This document shows positions 11,401 to 26,400 of a stretch of DNA of 64,000 bases, one piece after another (the stretch's first letter is position 1; each line of letters opens with the position of its first letter). The notes under the pieces are model-generated. The model was not told where the DNA came from and ran no database searches. It worked only from the letters and a program-made list of their open reading frames with translations. Origin of the DNA: Cylicocyclus nassatus (taxonomy: Eukaryota > Nematoda > Chromadorea > Rhabditida > Strongylidae). Made by a program: the position numbers and the translations under genes. The stretch covers positions 75,050,792-75,114,791 of the forward strand of contig CATQJL010000305.1 of assembly GCA_958299035.1 (NCBI GenBank). Reading direction: 5' to 3'.

Positions 11401-14400
11401 CCTTGATAGAACTACTTGGTGAGGCTACCTTAACCCGGGGCAGCTCAAAATGATCCAGAAAAATTGGGTACCTGGATTTCCTATGCGGATGCTTAGGCCC
11501 CCCCCTAGAGGCCCTTAACTAAACTAATGTCCAAGCGCTAGCTCATTATTTATTTAAAGTCAAGATAATCGTTCCACAGTCCGACCCAGACCGTACCTCC
11601 TACCGTAGTCGACGACGCTGATTGGTCAGCTTGCAAACTTGGTGATCTGGCGTGATTTTCTCGATCGTAAATGAGCTGCTGCTTGAGCAATGGCTTAGCC
11701 ACTATGGTCTAGTTGTTATGGCACAACAAACCGCCAAAAAAGTCCACTTTACTTTTGCTTTACACTGCAGACAGCGGGCACACAGAGCATGTAAGTGGCC
11801 ATTTGTTGCGCTCACTTGTATTGCAAAGAAAAACGAGCCCAACGGGCAGCAGCACCACCCTCTCTCGAGCTGAATGATGACACTTTACAACCGGGGCAAG
11901 GAGGGGGGGGGATACTCGCGAAAAATGAACTCTGTCTATCACTGAGATCAGGAAACTCGGACAATGCTGGAAGCACTTGAGAGCAGCTAAGATGATTTTT
12001 TTTATTTTCAGTATGGCCTACTCGCCCTGCCGGATGGAGTGTACACTGTTGAGCCGATCTATGACCCACAGGCCGGCACAGGTATATATTGTAGGCACTT
12101 CAAAAAAATATTCGCAAGAATAAAAAATGTGAAATTAAGCAGTTTAAAAGTGGGAAAAGCTGAAAGGAAAAGAGTTGTCTACGGTTGTAGCTGAATTTGT
12201 AGCTGCGTCAGCGCACCGGTGTCATAGATCTCCCGCCAAAACGCTGAGCAACCGCACGCGAGTGCAACTTTTCTTTTACTTCTTCCTTTCTCGTACTGCA
12301 TACCTTCGCTATACAAAACAGGAAAGAACGTTCAAAAATCTTTACTAATGCGCTTCTCTATAATTCCTTTCTGCTAAGATATAGCCACGTGCGTCGCGTC
12401 AGTCGGGTGAGATTTGGGGGGAAATCGCCGCTAAGTGAGCATATACTCGAGTAGTACTCTAGACTGCACCAGATAATATCATTTTACACATATCCACCAT
12501 TACTGTGGATAAATATGTAAAATTACGAGATTTTTCCTCGCTCCCAAGTTTGGTAAAAATGAATTTTCGAAGTTTCAAAGCATATAAGTGTATATTTTAG
12601 GCCCATCGCGACACCGACCACATCTCGTCCATCGCTTTCAGTCACAGAAATTTCATCCTCATTTTGATGACCTCACAACGGATACCGTTGTTGAGCTTGT
12701 CGACAATCGGACGAGTTACGTCGATACCACATGGGAAGATATACTCGGTAATTCTTGGTTGCGACGTAATTTAATTATTGCTGTAGCTTTATTATCGCAT
12801 TAATTTTCTGAATTGCATCACTTATTCTCCTCCTAAATCAAGATTTTCGGCTCTCTAAAGGCATTTCTAGAAGGCGGTCCGGGTGACTGCACTTCGTGAT
12901 TGAAAACTGATTGAAGCTTTAAGCCATTTTGTCCGATTGAACTTGAATAATTAAAAAATTCGCACGTAACCTGTACACTTTTATGCCATTGTTAATTAAA
13001 ATAAAAAGGTTCAAAAATTCGACCAAAATTTTGAATTTGGCTCAGACGACATACAGTATCTCAATTATCTCAAATCATTTTGCAAAAAAATGTGCTAAAA
13101 ATGCAATTTCTTGCACTGAAACTGTTTTTTCGCTGGCTTATTGAAATCTGTTCGTTCTTGGTGTTTCTCAGTTTTTTTTTCATTTCCCAACAACAGATAG
13201 GTTTGATCTTCTAGAAGGATCATTTGCCAACTTATGAGTGATTGACAGCATCGTGAAACACCTGTTCCGACAGTCATATAGGTGTGATTCGCGGTTACGA
13301 AAGCTGTTGTGACCGATTTGATTAGCACACTGTTGCATGATGACCGATTAGCATGCCTCAGTGGCCAGTCAAAGGACACTTACCGGCTTATTAACTTGTC
13401 AATTAGCTAGGTAGGGGTCACTCAAAGTTAGGGGAGGAAATAGCAGTAGAAGGGGGGGGGGGGGCGAAAAATATTGGGCACCCAGTAATTAGGGATATGT
13501 GTAAAACTGGATGAGATTCCTACAAAAAATTGATGGTCATATCAGTTATATGTCTGCAAGCGACACAGTAGTGAATGAGATGATCTCTGAAGATTATGCG
13601 GGATTACTGTGAAGTGGTTTATATACAGTGAGTCAAAATAATCGTGCTGAAAGTGAATGAAACTCCATTAAAAATTGATATAGTAGAAAGAAAAGAATAA
13701 CTAGGCTTTAGCAAGCGGTGGATAACGATATCAGTGGGGCAGCCTCTGGAGATTACTGTGGGGTTACTGTAAACTGGACTATTTAGATGGATATTCTGCA
13801 AAATTTATGAAATTTTTTTTACATTGATATACTCGGGAATTAGTACGAGCTTTTGCAAGGTAGCATAGAAATAACTAGAAGTCTTTGGAGAATACTGTAG
13901 AATTTGTAAATTCTGTAGAGTTACTGTAAAGTCTACCAGCATTAGACTCTCAATGCTCCTACAAAGTCCAGTGAATGGGACTTGCAAATAATTACTGTAA
14001 TAGTTGAAAAAAAATGTTTTTTGCTAGCTGTGCAGTTGCGTATTTTTGATATGTGGACGAGATATCATTCTTGTGGGTTTTCTTTGTTTTCAGGCAAAAT
14101 TGTGATTTGTAAAGCGTGACTGAAACCACGTCTTTTAAAGTCGTAAATCCTCTCGAAAATGTGCAAAATTTCACTCTTTTTGAAGAGAATCTACTCAACT
14201 AACATCCACGAAATTGACACGATATTCAAATGCATACAAAAGCGTGATGATTGTGATGGGGAGAAGTGACGTTCGTTTTGGTAAATGTGTTTTACTGCAC
14301 AGTTACCGTTTTGTTCTAAAAGAGCTTGAAAATCGATAGCAGACATGTTTTTGAACAACTCATCTTATTTCGTATTTGGCCCTAATATTACGATATACTA

Positions 14401-17400
14401 ATTACAGAACGACAGACCCGATCTCGCAGATCTGCCAATTCTTGGGACCACTATGTTGAGGTATAATTTCAGCACAAACAAATTCATGTATGCATCGGAA
14501 ACGTAATGGTTCAATCAAAATTTCACAAAAAAAATTTAGGTCCTGGTTGTGGCGGACTACAAAATGCACGAATACCATGGATATAATCTCGAATCATATA
14601 TACTTACCCTATTTTCTACTGTGAGTTCTTGGTTTAAATAGTTTGTTTTACGTTTACTAGCATCTGATTTTAGGTAGCTTCAATTTATCGTCATCAATCA
14701 TTACGAGCATCTATCAATGTTGTGGTTGTGAAGATTATCATCCTCAAACATGAGAATGTGAGTTCAAAATTGAGTGACTTTTGAAGAGAAAAGACTGAGA
14801 AATGTGGGATTCTTGAAAGAGGAAAAGAAATGTACTTAGTCGAAAAAACTGCAGTTTTTTTTCTTGCTCTCCTCATCTAGGTCGAAAAAGGAAAAAAACA
14901 TCTAAAAAAACGGAATGTAGGAGACTATTCTAAACCAGGATATGAACTGTGTTTGTGTAACAGTTCAAAAATCCTTTAAAGAGCAAATAAATTCCTAAGA
15001 AACTCTCCATTAGAGGCTCTTTTCCTACATAACTGTTGATGGGAAGTTCGAGAAATCTCTTAGAAGCTGTGAACCAGCTAATAAGTGTGCCACAGAGAAG
15101 TTTATGAAAACCATGAACCATCAGTTCCAAGAAAAATAAAAGAGAATTGCAGAATGCATTGTGATTCCGCGAAAAGCAACAAAATGAGTAACGAAGAAAT
15201 CACTGGTCACATGGTCTTGAACATCACGGGGGAAGGGGGCAGCAAAAGGACGGGCATTGACCCAAATGAATCAGCTACGAGTGATCTGTAGCAATCAGTA
15301 GTGGAAGATAATATCTTGCGAAACGATGACAGTTAGTAAAGACCTTTTAACATAGGTTTACCATAGTTTTTAGAGGAGAGAAAATCAGCTTTGACAAAGG
15401 CTGACATTTGAAGATGAGCGCTTTGCTATTGATATTTGGAGCAAATTCAACTAGATAATTTTGAGAAATTCAAATTCACAAAGAAAAACAAAGGAGTTTA
15501 AGACAAAGTGCAGGACTTGGCGAGCAGATTTACGCTATATATAGGCACACTGCTCAACACGCTTAAACTTGTTCTTCCATGGTTCCAAGTAGTAAATGAT
15601 CCTAGATGGACTGAATCACGTGGAAACTTGTTGCAACACTCGAGGTTGTTCAGACAACAAAGCGTATAGAGATAATAACCATTTCAATTGAAGAAATTAA
15701 CAAGTGGGAAAGATACCAAAGTAAAAAGAAAATATTTTGCGCTACTATAGTATGGTGATAATACCTTTGGCAGCTGCTTGCAGCGAGGCACAAAAATGGC
15801 TTACGTGAGAATGATTATGTCTAGTAGGAAAGGAGAGGATTGCTGATTTTCAAGAATCAGAAGTCGAAAACAGAAGTCGAATCGAAGAAGAATTAGTAGT
15901 CTGACAATGCTCAGGAAAATTTTGGCAGGTGGTCTTAATCGGTGAAGTTTAGGACTTAATAGAATTAGCGCTGAGAGGCATCCTACGAATTTATCGTAGC
16001 CGAAAAGTTCAACTCTAAACTCCGCCCCACGCCTAGGTGCTACCGTACTCGAGGATGCTGAATGGTTCGCTGAAGATATGGTCTGGGCCGAAGCTTAAGT
16101 TAGATCTCTCAGCCACGGAAAATTCATATACATTCCGGCATTCAGATAAATAAACACTGCCTTTGAAATGAAGCAATTATTTTTTGTGAGAAAGTATGAA
16201 CACAGATTATGGCGTAGCGAAAGTATACAGACCACAGCAGAAACATGATCATGAAGAGCAAAGGAATACTTTCGATAGGTCAAAGAGTCTTGAGGAGCAA
16301 ATATTTGTAGGGGGGGGGGGGGTGAGAAACCGCTAGATTAGCGTTGTAATCCTGTCAGAGATGGTTATTGTGAATGCCATGTGCAAAAAACATATTTATG
16401 AACATCCAAATGAGGAGAGGAGGATTGGAAACTCAGCATACATATATGCAAGTGAGATTTTGCACAGATTTTGAATAGTTTTCTAGATTCTTATGGAAAA
16501 TGCTCAATGTCCGTAAATGGTAATGACTTGAGCTAGAGCAAAACGGGAACTCAGGAATAAAATACGGGCGAAACTGCACATGTTCGATTCTGACGAAGTA
16601 GAAGCTTTGAGAAAGCCAGCCTAAATATTCGAAAGGAAACGGAAAGTTTTTCAAACTTTTTGACCTTGAGAAACATTACATTAAAGACGTTAAAAGCATT
16701 TGCAAATAAAAACAGGACAATGGGGAACTTAAATTTTGTTTCTACAGTACAGATGTACATTACAGTAATTTCTGTGTTGCCGCTGAGACGCTCGAGAAAA
16801 CTGACTGAATGGTAACATCGCAGAGAGTTTAACACAGCTCTCAAATTCAATAAATTCCAGTCATAGATAAACACACGTGACTCATGTTCCACTTTGAAAG
16901 CTTATTCATTTCGCTGTGGAAATAAGATCCTATCTGGTTAGAAAAAAATTGCCAAGATTTATTCAACTACCGTAACCACTTCCGTTGCAAAAAAATGGGA
17001 GCTTAGCTTCGAAAAAAATCGGCTGTGGTACCAAAACTTCCTGGTTCTACATAAATGCTGTTTTGCTAGCAAAAAAAATTTTCTATCGATACTTTAGATT
17101 GGCTACCAATGAGCAAAAATTTGTAGAAATCGTTCGCATACATTTTCCTTTCAAGTACAGATTAAAGTAAGTCTTCTACAGTAACAAGGTAGGTCCTTTT
17201 ATTTAATGTTTAGATTTTTGAGATGTTACTGTAAGAACTGCTAGTGTAAAAGTAACTTTGATTTTCATGTATTTCTGCCAGTTATACCAGACACAACCTC
17301 CTAATTCAAACCGTTGTTAAACTGTGAGGAATCTTCTTCAAAATCCAAATTTCCCTATTTTTAAGATTTACGCTCAATAAAGCATGCAATCTGTTCAATG

Positions 17401-20400
17401 CGACCCGAACTCCTTTGTTTTTTCAAACAAAAAAGTCCTAAGGAATTGTCAACTCCTTGAAAAATCCAATAAAGAGGTAGATAATCAAGCTTGGAGCTAT
17501 TTACTTCATGCAAAAAAGTTGAGTTTTTTTATAGCAACTTTCTCTTGTGAATCCCACTTTCGTTCTTCTAAGAAAATCCCACTATTCGATATGAAAAAGA
17601 GAAAAAATTTGAGAGTTAGAAGTGATTGTAAATGGAAAATACTGTGAAACAGTCATTCGGTAGGATATAGAATGGGTATTTTAGGCACTTTCCCGACAGC
17701 AAGTAGTCCTTTGCAAGTGGAGGATTTTATAATTCTAAAAATCAACAAATTACCTTTTTCAGGCTGGTCCTCACGTCACATCAAATGCCCAAGACACTTT
17801 ACAACAGTTTTGTCGATGGCAGCAGCTGTACAACGATCGCGACGAGGACAGTCCCAATCATCACGACGTCGCCATTTTGCTAACCAGAGGAGACATCTGC
17901 AGGTAATTGGGCCTAAGCCTTGTTCAGAGAAAGTTTTGAAAAACTCTGCTTACCCCACAAAAGTTGAGTAGAGGACGTGAACAGCATACTAGCGCAAGGG
18001 AAGTAAAGAAACGGATACTGAAGAAATGTGAAGGGTTTTCCGACAAGTCGTTGAGAGACACTGAGTCATCTGATCAATAGGCAAACAAAAGTCAGCTGGA
18101 GAAATTGGCTAGGTTCCAATTGCCGACGCGTTTGCCATCGAGCGCTGGAAAAGCAGTAAGATAGCGAGAAATTTTCGCGTTTTTTGGTGATGGTAGCAAG
18201 GAGAAGAAGAATGGAAGAAGGAAATGTACAAAAAAGAGTAAAAGAGTTAACCCGGTTTATATTCCCTTTGGTTGGACGTTTTATATTGTGTAGATGCAAA
18301 AACCTGCGGAAATTCTCTAAATCCTTTTTTCATTTTGGAAATACTTTTGCAGTCTCATACCTAGCTTTTTTTAAGGAAAACTATGTTACCCACATGTGAT
18401 CCCTATATCACTAGAAAATTTATAACAGAAGACTGATGAAGATTAAGCATGCGCTACATATTTCGAAAAGGCTTAAACTTGGTTCTTAAATTGACATTCG
18501 TGTCAATTTCTTTCTGAAGCATGACTTCAAAGTAAAGACTTGACTGACATCTTATGACTTCTATTCCCTCGCGGACTTTGAAATCAAAGCACCCAAAGCA
18601 AAGAACTTTCATTTTTGCAAAGTACGGGAGCAATTCATTTGCGGAGCTAGAAAATTATAAGTCCCCCTTGTTTGAAACCTTGACATTTTTGATATTTGTC
18701 TTCTTTAATCTGATGGTGACGAGTTTTGGTGTACAACATTCCAGTTTTTATGGAATTTATCACATTCTGAAATGTTATAACGGGCTCCAAATCCCGTATT
18801 CCAGGGCACCAGGAAAATGTGACACACTTGGATTAGCGGAGCTGGGAACGATGTGCGACTCCGGCAAAAGTTGTGCGATTATCGAAGACAACGGACTTAG
18901 CGCGGCGTTCACCATTGCACATGAACTCGGACACATGTAAGTGATTTCAGATTGCTGTCACGACCCTGTCATGACATCTAATGGTTTGCCTTCTCCAGAT
19001 TCAACATCCCACACGACGACGAGCGAAAATGCGCACAGTACATGCAACTGGCCAAGCACAATTTTCACATCATGGCTCCAACACTCGAGTACAACACCCA
19101 CCCATGGAGTTGGAGCTCGTGCTCTAGTGGCATGCTCGAACGCTTTCTTGAGTTCGTTACACTTTTTCTATTTTCTATGGGGTGTGGCAGTGTAAATATT
19201 GGGTTAGTGAGTAAGTTCTGCTGTACCTTTACATTGTAATCGCATTTTAACAAAGAAAACTTTGTTGAAGAAGTTTTGAGAATTGTTTCTAAACTTTGCA
19301 AATGCTATGCATTTAGAGGGAAATTGAAAGGTTTCAATTTTTGGTATCTGGATGCTTTTACTTCATTTCTTACAAAACTTAGCTTAAGCCAATTTTAATT
19401 TTCAAAAAAAGGTTTCTTGATTTTTGAATCAGACACATACCAATTTCACGATGGTAAAATACTAGACTGCGATTAGTTTTCGTAACACTTTTGCTTGCCT
19501 TTTCAAAATTTCATATAAATTTCTACACGATGCACATAAGAGGAAAAATTTTCAAAAATTCAGTCTTTAATATTTTGCCAGCTCCCTTTTATGGCACGCT
19601 AAAAGCATCAGACTGCCGCCAAAAAGAGACAGCTCCGGAATACATTTCAAAAAGAAAAACATCAAAGGCAGTGGGTCGGCAACTCTCAACATAGTCAAAT
19701 TTTTGCTTACCTGGGGTTATTCAACACGGCGATCCCGAAAATCCACTTCTGCGAGCTTGAAAACGGCGAAAACGAGCGTTTTTTAATGCCCTTCCCTTCG
19801 GAATTGGACGAGTGGAGCAAGGCTGATGGTGCTGGATCGTTCCAGGACCCAATGGTTATGGCATTGCAGCCTCCAATGGTGAGGAGGAATTTGCTAACTC
19901 GTCCGGAAGAGTGTAAGGTTGGCCTGAGCGTGTAAGTTTGAGAGCTATTTTCTCGGCGGAGAAGGCATGCTGTGCAACCATGATGCACTGTTTTCATACT
20001 TGGGCGATAAGGAACCTATCGCGTTCAAATCCTGAGTTGTTGAGTTTTGCCGATCAACTGCCTTTGAAGAGAAGAACCACAAAAAGAGGCAGACAAAAAG
20101 TTTTAAGAAAAACAGTTTTTGGTTTATAAAATTGTTGTAAACTTGCTAATTGCGCGTGCATTTGCTGCATCAGTCAAGGCGTGGCTACATCCCTTCATTA
20201 CCTGTGCATGCTAAAATTTTACAGAAAAAGAAATGTTGTAACAGAAGTTTCCCGCTGACCTGTTATAAGCTCAGAAAGCCTTCGAAAAATCTTTCTTGAG
20301 TTGCTTGTTTGAAAAATTTCGCAAAATATATGAGTTGTAAAGCACGGTCCGAGAAATCTTTTTTGAAGTTGCGCGACAGAAAATTTTCCGAGCGATGGGG

Positions 20401-23400
20401 CATATTGGGACACTTTGAAATTTTTTCTGTCTATAAGCCCCATTTTTTGAGGAAAAGGGGTGTGGCAGCTGCTCAGCAAACTTTTGGAAATTTTCAAGAA
20501 CTATCATTTAAATAAACACAACTTACCTCCTTACTAGATGCTATGTTAAAAGTTAAGGAAAATTCAGTGGTTTGATTCATCGATGAAGGCCAGAAAAACC
20601 GCTGCAGAATTTTGTGAACCACACCCAATTTACGTAAAGATCATGCCCCGATGTGCTAGAGACCTCTACAATCTCAACTACAGGGCCAAAAAAAAGCACT
20701 TGATCTTTTACTTTTACAAGAACCTATCCTTCAACTGAGTGACTCAAGCTTATTTTTAGCAACAATCGCGGACAGATTCAATGTTTGTTTGATCAACCAG
20801 TACAGCGCAAGTATTACGAACAACTATTTGAAGAGGATGCACCCGGAAGAAAGTACGATGTCAGCCAACAATGCAAATTCGTCTTTGGACCTCAATCAGA
20901 ACTTTGTCCATATATGGTAAGTAGCCAGTCACAGCTTTGGAAACGAAACATAATTGGTGCTAAATCAGCATTTCTTGCGGACTCAAAAAGTTGGTGAATA
21001 TTTGCGTTTCAGCCAACTTGTCGTCGTCTCTGGTGTGCAACGTATTACGGTAGTCAAATGGGTTGCAGAACACAGCACATGCCATGGGCTGACGGAACAA
21101 TTTGTGACAAAACCGGACGCATGGTACAAATTTAGCTTATACCTCCTTTATACTCTGGTATAAATACCGTTTTGAACTATTGATCAAAACAGGAGCTGTG
21201 GACGAATGTTAAATTTTTCTTGAAAAAATGTCGAAATTTGAGACCTATTCACAGTCACAATTGTCTCTAAAAAAGTTTTGCAATCTTCAATAAAATTAAA
21301 TATTTTATTCGGAAATGTTGATTTTTTTAGCAATGCCATCGCGGAGAATGCGTGTCGATGGGAGCCGAACATCGTGCTAAAATCGACGGTGGTTGGGGAG
21401 AATGGAGACCGTGGGAGACTTGCAGTCGAACATGTGGTGGAGGAGTTCAAAGGGCTCTCAGAGATTGCGACAATCCAAAGCGAGTTAACAACAAATAAAA
21501 CTTATTTGGATTTACACTGATTTTCTATGATAAAAGCGATTAAAGCTGCGTATAGAGTCGCTCGTGCCAGCGCTGTGTCAACGCCGTCGATCAATCAGCG
21601 GTGGCACAGCGCTGGCACAGCGCTTGCGCGCAGGAACTCTAGGCGCGGTTCTAGAAGTTGCAGATGTTCCTGAATATCCAGAAAGTCCATAAAACATAAC
21701 TATAAATTCTAGTTAATGACATTATTATCAAGAGACTAAACTATCGTCAACTATAAATAAAAGTTGTGATTATTTATTTTGCCTATGTTACAATATATAG
21801 ACCAGCAAATGGAGGCAAATACTGTGTTGGCCAACGTGAACGATATCGCTCTTGCAATGTGGCCGATTGTCCTTGGGATACTCCAGGATTCCGCGAGATT
21901 CAGTGTTCTGAATTCAACAACAAGGTAGTCACCTCCATTTTTTAAACGCAAATTTTTCAAACCCTTCTAGGATGTGGGCATCCATGGTATTCCAACAAAA
22001 ACCACATGGGTGCCGAAGTACACAGCTGTGGCGGATAATGAACGTTGCAAATTGTATTGTCGGGTGGCTGGAAGTGCTGCATTCTATCTACTGAGAGAAA
22101 GGGTAAGTTGCACAAAAGATTCTAGAAATGTGTACGCTGATTACGAAAATAACATGCATTTTATTAGTGTCTTGAGGTGCAAGTTTAGAATCAGCACAAA
22201 AATGCTTCATTATCCAAAACTCATGTGCAAAAAAATTTTGGAGCAAAAAAAGCAAAAATTGTCCGAAGTCACGGAAACAAAGTAGCACCCTTCCTTTTTT
22301 TTTTCTTCCCGAGTTCCATACGAGCATTTTTATAAATAATGCTAACGAACATAAATAATCATTACTATCTATTCTTCTTCCATCAATATTTTGCATTGGT
22401 CCTTTCACTTAAACATCCAGAATTTTTGTGTGCCGTATCTGTGTCAGCGCTGTGCCAACGCCGTGCCAGCGCGGCGCGTGAATGGCGCTGGCATGGCACC
22501 AGCGCGGACATGACGCAGGCGTGGGTACAAAAAATCTATTTCTCATTTTCGCTCAATATTAATTGTAGCCGAAATCTTTTACATTGATTAAGTTTTTCTA
22601 AATTATTTTGTTGATCTAGGTCATCGATGGTACTCCTTGTGATAGAAACGGCGATGACATCTGCGTCGACGGAACTTGCATGAAAGTGAGCTATGTTGAA
22701 AAAAACGAAAAATTGAACTTTGTCTTCTTTTCAAACTCAGATTTTTCCAATAAAACTTTGAGAATGCATTTCTTAGGCGGGATGCGATCATCGTTTATAC
22801 TCAACGATGAAGCGCGACAAATGTGGTATCTGTGGCGGAGACGGTACAACGTGTAGAACTGTGAAGGGCACTTACAACGAGAGAGGATCGTTCGGATATA
22901 ATGCGGTTTGTTTAACACACTCGATAAATTTTTCAAAAAAGATGGAAAACTTGTATAAAATTTTTTAGGTAATGAAAATCCCTGCCGGTTCAGCAAACAT
23001 CGATATCCGACAGCATGGCTACAATAATCAGAAAGATGATGATAACTATCTTTGTAAGTTTTTATAGCCAAGATTTTTCCAGGAAATCCTGAAAATCTCT
23101 TTCACAGCTCTGAGAGCATCGAATGGCGAATTTTTGCTGAATGGTCACTATCAAGTCAGTGTATTCCGTCAGCAAATTCCCATACAAGATGTGATTCTCG
23201 AATATTCTGGCAGCGACAATGTCGTCGAAAGGATAAATGGGACCGGACCTATTAGGTAATACCTCAAAAAGTCATAAAAATTCATGAAAATTTTCGATTA
23301 TCTTTTTCTTTTCAGGATCGACATTTATGTCCATGTTCTCTCTGTTGGAAATTTGCTACCACCGGATATCAGTTACGAATACATGACCGCTGTCGATGTA

Positions 23401-26400
23401 CGTATAAAGCATCAATTTCCATGTTTTAATTTTTTTTAATTTAAAAAAATTCAGCAGCTTTTTTACAGACTCCAAAGCAAATCCCAGTCGTGAGCAACTA
23501 TGACTGGAGATTGTCTGACCAATGGAGTCCATGTGACAGGGTATGCCAAGGTAAACGCTTTCTATATGGTAATTTCAAAATCTGAAAGGATATCTATACT
23601 TTTGGACATGTGCCAAAACTTTGGCTAAAGTTTGCATAATTGTACCAATATCTTTTAGACCGAAGAATATTGAAATATCAATAGGCTTTACCTGTAGTTG
23701 AATCGACGAAAGGCGTGTTGAGAAAGTTTAACTTTTTTTACGATTTTTGTCAAGCTATTCGCACTTTCCAAGAAATTTATGCGGTAATACCGTTAAGAGT
23801 GGTTCTTCAAAAGACTAGCCGGCTATCCCATGTTTTCATTTTTTAATTTTATGCTTTTTCCGCTTTTAAGCACTGATTTTTATGTGTTCACTGGTTTGTA
23901 TTGCGCGCGAGTTTTGAGAGCATTGAAATAACTAAAATATACCAAAAATGAAAATTATAGGCACACAAACCCAAGAGATCGTCTGCGTTGACTCGTCCAA
24001 CAACCGTCAGGCAAACGAGCGCATGTGTACCGGGCGACGTCCGCAAATCAACAAGCGCATGTGCAACCTGGATTGCATAGCTAAGTGAGTAACCTTTTTA
24101 AGTAATCAGTATGTGATTTTGAATTTTATACTCCAGATGGTTGACGGAAGATACGTCACATTGCTCAGCACAGTGTGGTTCGGGTGAGAAAAAACAACGC
24201 GTGTTTTGTGTGAAAATTGAAGGTGGCCGACAGACAGTTACCAGAGACGAGGACTGCGATCGAGCGAGGTAAGCCTGTTTATTCTGCTTATTTTCTCGCT
24301 TTTGTAGAGTTCCTGGAAAAGGCGGGATGACGAAGTGTAGAAAAATTCTTAGAATATGAACTTCGGGGAACTCCTATTTTTGAATTACATTCGAAATTAT
24401 CAAATAACTTACCCTAAAATCTCATAGATAGGGGCTTTCATCAAATAAGTTCGTCTGCAGGTAAATCCGAACTTTTCTGACAGTCTTCAGCCTTATCTGG
24501 TAAGATTTCTGAGTAGTTATAATGGAAAGAAACAGACTTATCTGTAGGGCGACTTATCTGAAGGCCCTTATCTGGATCAAAAAAGGGGTTTATCTGTAAA
24601 AATTTAGGGTAGACTGAAAAGCACTTGAACCGGGTTGATAGGTGGAAATTCATGATACCGCACCGATGCGAAGGTCAATTCAAAATTCAGTTTCCAAACA
24701 TTTGAAATACTTTGGAATGTAGTAAAAAACACTTTTAATACCATCTCGTTTTGAACACAAGAAGCTTTCTTGAATCAAATAATCTGACACAAATTATCAA
24801 CCACTGTCATTTTGAAAATCTCAATTTCAGTAGACCTTCCGAACGAGTCACTTGTTTTGTGGACTGCTCAGGTCGTCGTTGGAGCTACAGCGAATGGTCG
24901 CCTGTGAGTCGTTTCCAGAATTTTATCTGGTTAAGTGTGATGAAGGGAGCTGGTGAACGCTAAAGATCTAATATATAAAGAATCGTAAGCGCAATTCAAA
25001 AATGTGCACATAGCGGGAAACTGCGGCGCGGTCAAGCGAACGCTGTTGCCAATAGCACTTTTAGATTGCTGGTTCACTAGTCTGAAAAAAAAATCTTCAC
25101 AAAACTCAAATGATTTGATGCAATGATCAAATGCAATATGATTTTAGTGTACCCAAACCTGTGGTTCCAATGGAATGTCGCGTCGAAAAGTAGTCTGCGT
25201 GGACGATCACAATCGTGTCGTGCCGGACCACTTATGCGTTGGGGAGGCAAAGGAACTTCTAGAAAAAGAATGCAACAGATTTCCTTGCCCAAGATGGGTC
25301 TACGGACATTGGTCGGAGGTACACAGCCTAGTAAAATCTTCAAGATTTGCCAAATTTCATTCAAATGAATTTCAGTGCTCTCGATCGTGCGACGGTGGAG
25401 TTCGCATGCGACATGCGCAATGTATGGATGCTGCCGATAAGGAAACTCATCATTCACACTGTGGTCCTAAGGTCTTCGGCGTATCTATCACGAGTTTCGG
25501 AGTTTTTCAAAACTGAAGTTTTCAGCATGATAGAGAACCATGTAATGAGCACATGTGCACGGCATGGTCATTCGGTCAGTGGTCATCATGCTCGGTTACC
25601 TGTGGTGACGGTATCCAAACAAGAGATGCGATTTGTGTGGATAGGGATGGACGGCAACTCGATGCTGGTGCGAACGAAAACTGGTCCCCGTCATGCGCAG
25701 ATGGTTATACTAGCTTTTTAGGAAGGTGTAACTACCGTGAACGTATTGTACAAAAACCATGTTCTCGTCCAGCTTGCCCATCCTGGAAAATTGGCGAATG
25801 GAGTCCCTGCAGCGTAAATTTTCTCAAACACTTTCCAGACCTCTCACGGACCTAAATTTCTCACAATTTAGGTTTCCTGCCAAGATGGTTGGTCTACACG
25901 CCGAGTATCATGTGTCAATGCCTTTGGTGAAGACGTCCGATCCGAGTTGTGTCAGGCACGAGGAGATCAACCGGCTACACATCGACAGTGTAACCAAGGC
26001 CCTTGTCCGTTTTGGAGAACAACCGACTGGAGTGCGGTAGGCGGAGCTTCTAGTGAATATGGACGAGTTTTCCAAATTTTCATCTCAGTGTTCGGTCTCG
26101 TGTGGATCCGGTGTGCGACGACGTACGGCGGAGTGTATTTATCGCGAACAAGTCGTCGATCAGTCCTTCTGTGGAGATGCAAGTCCGCCAAGCACTCAGC
26201 AACCGTGCAAGTAAGTTCTATTCCCTCCCCCCTCCGCTGACACATATGGGTAAAAAATTTCAACAATTACTTTAGTTTGGTGCCCTGTACCTCATGGGAA
26301 GTCTCAACTTGGGGACCATGCTCCGTCACATGTGGGAATGGAACACAAACCCGACGTGCTCATTGTGTGTCAGGCCCTAAAAAAGAACCTGTGAAGGACT

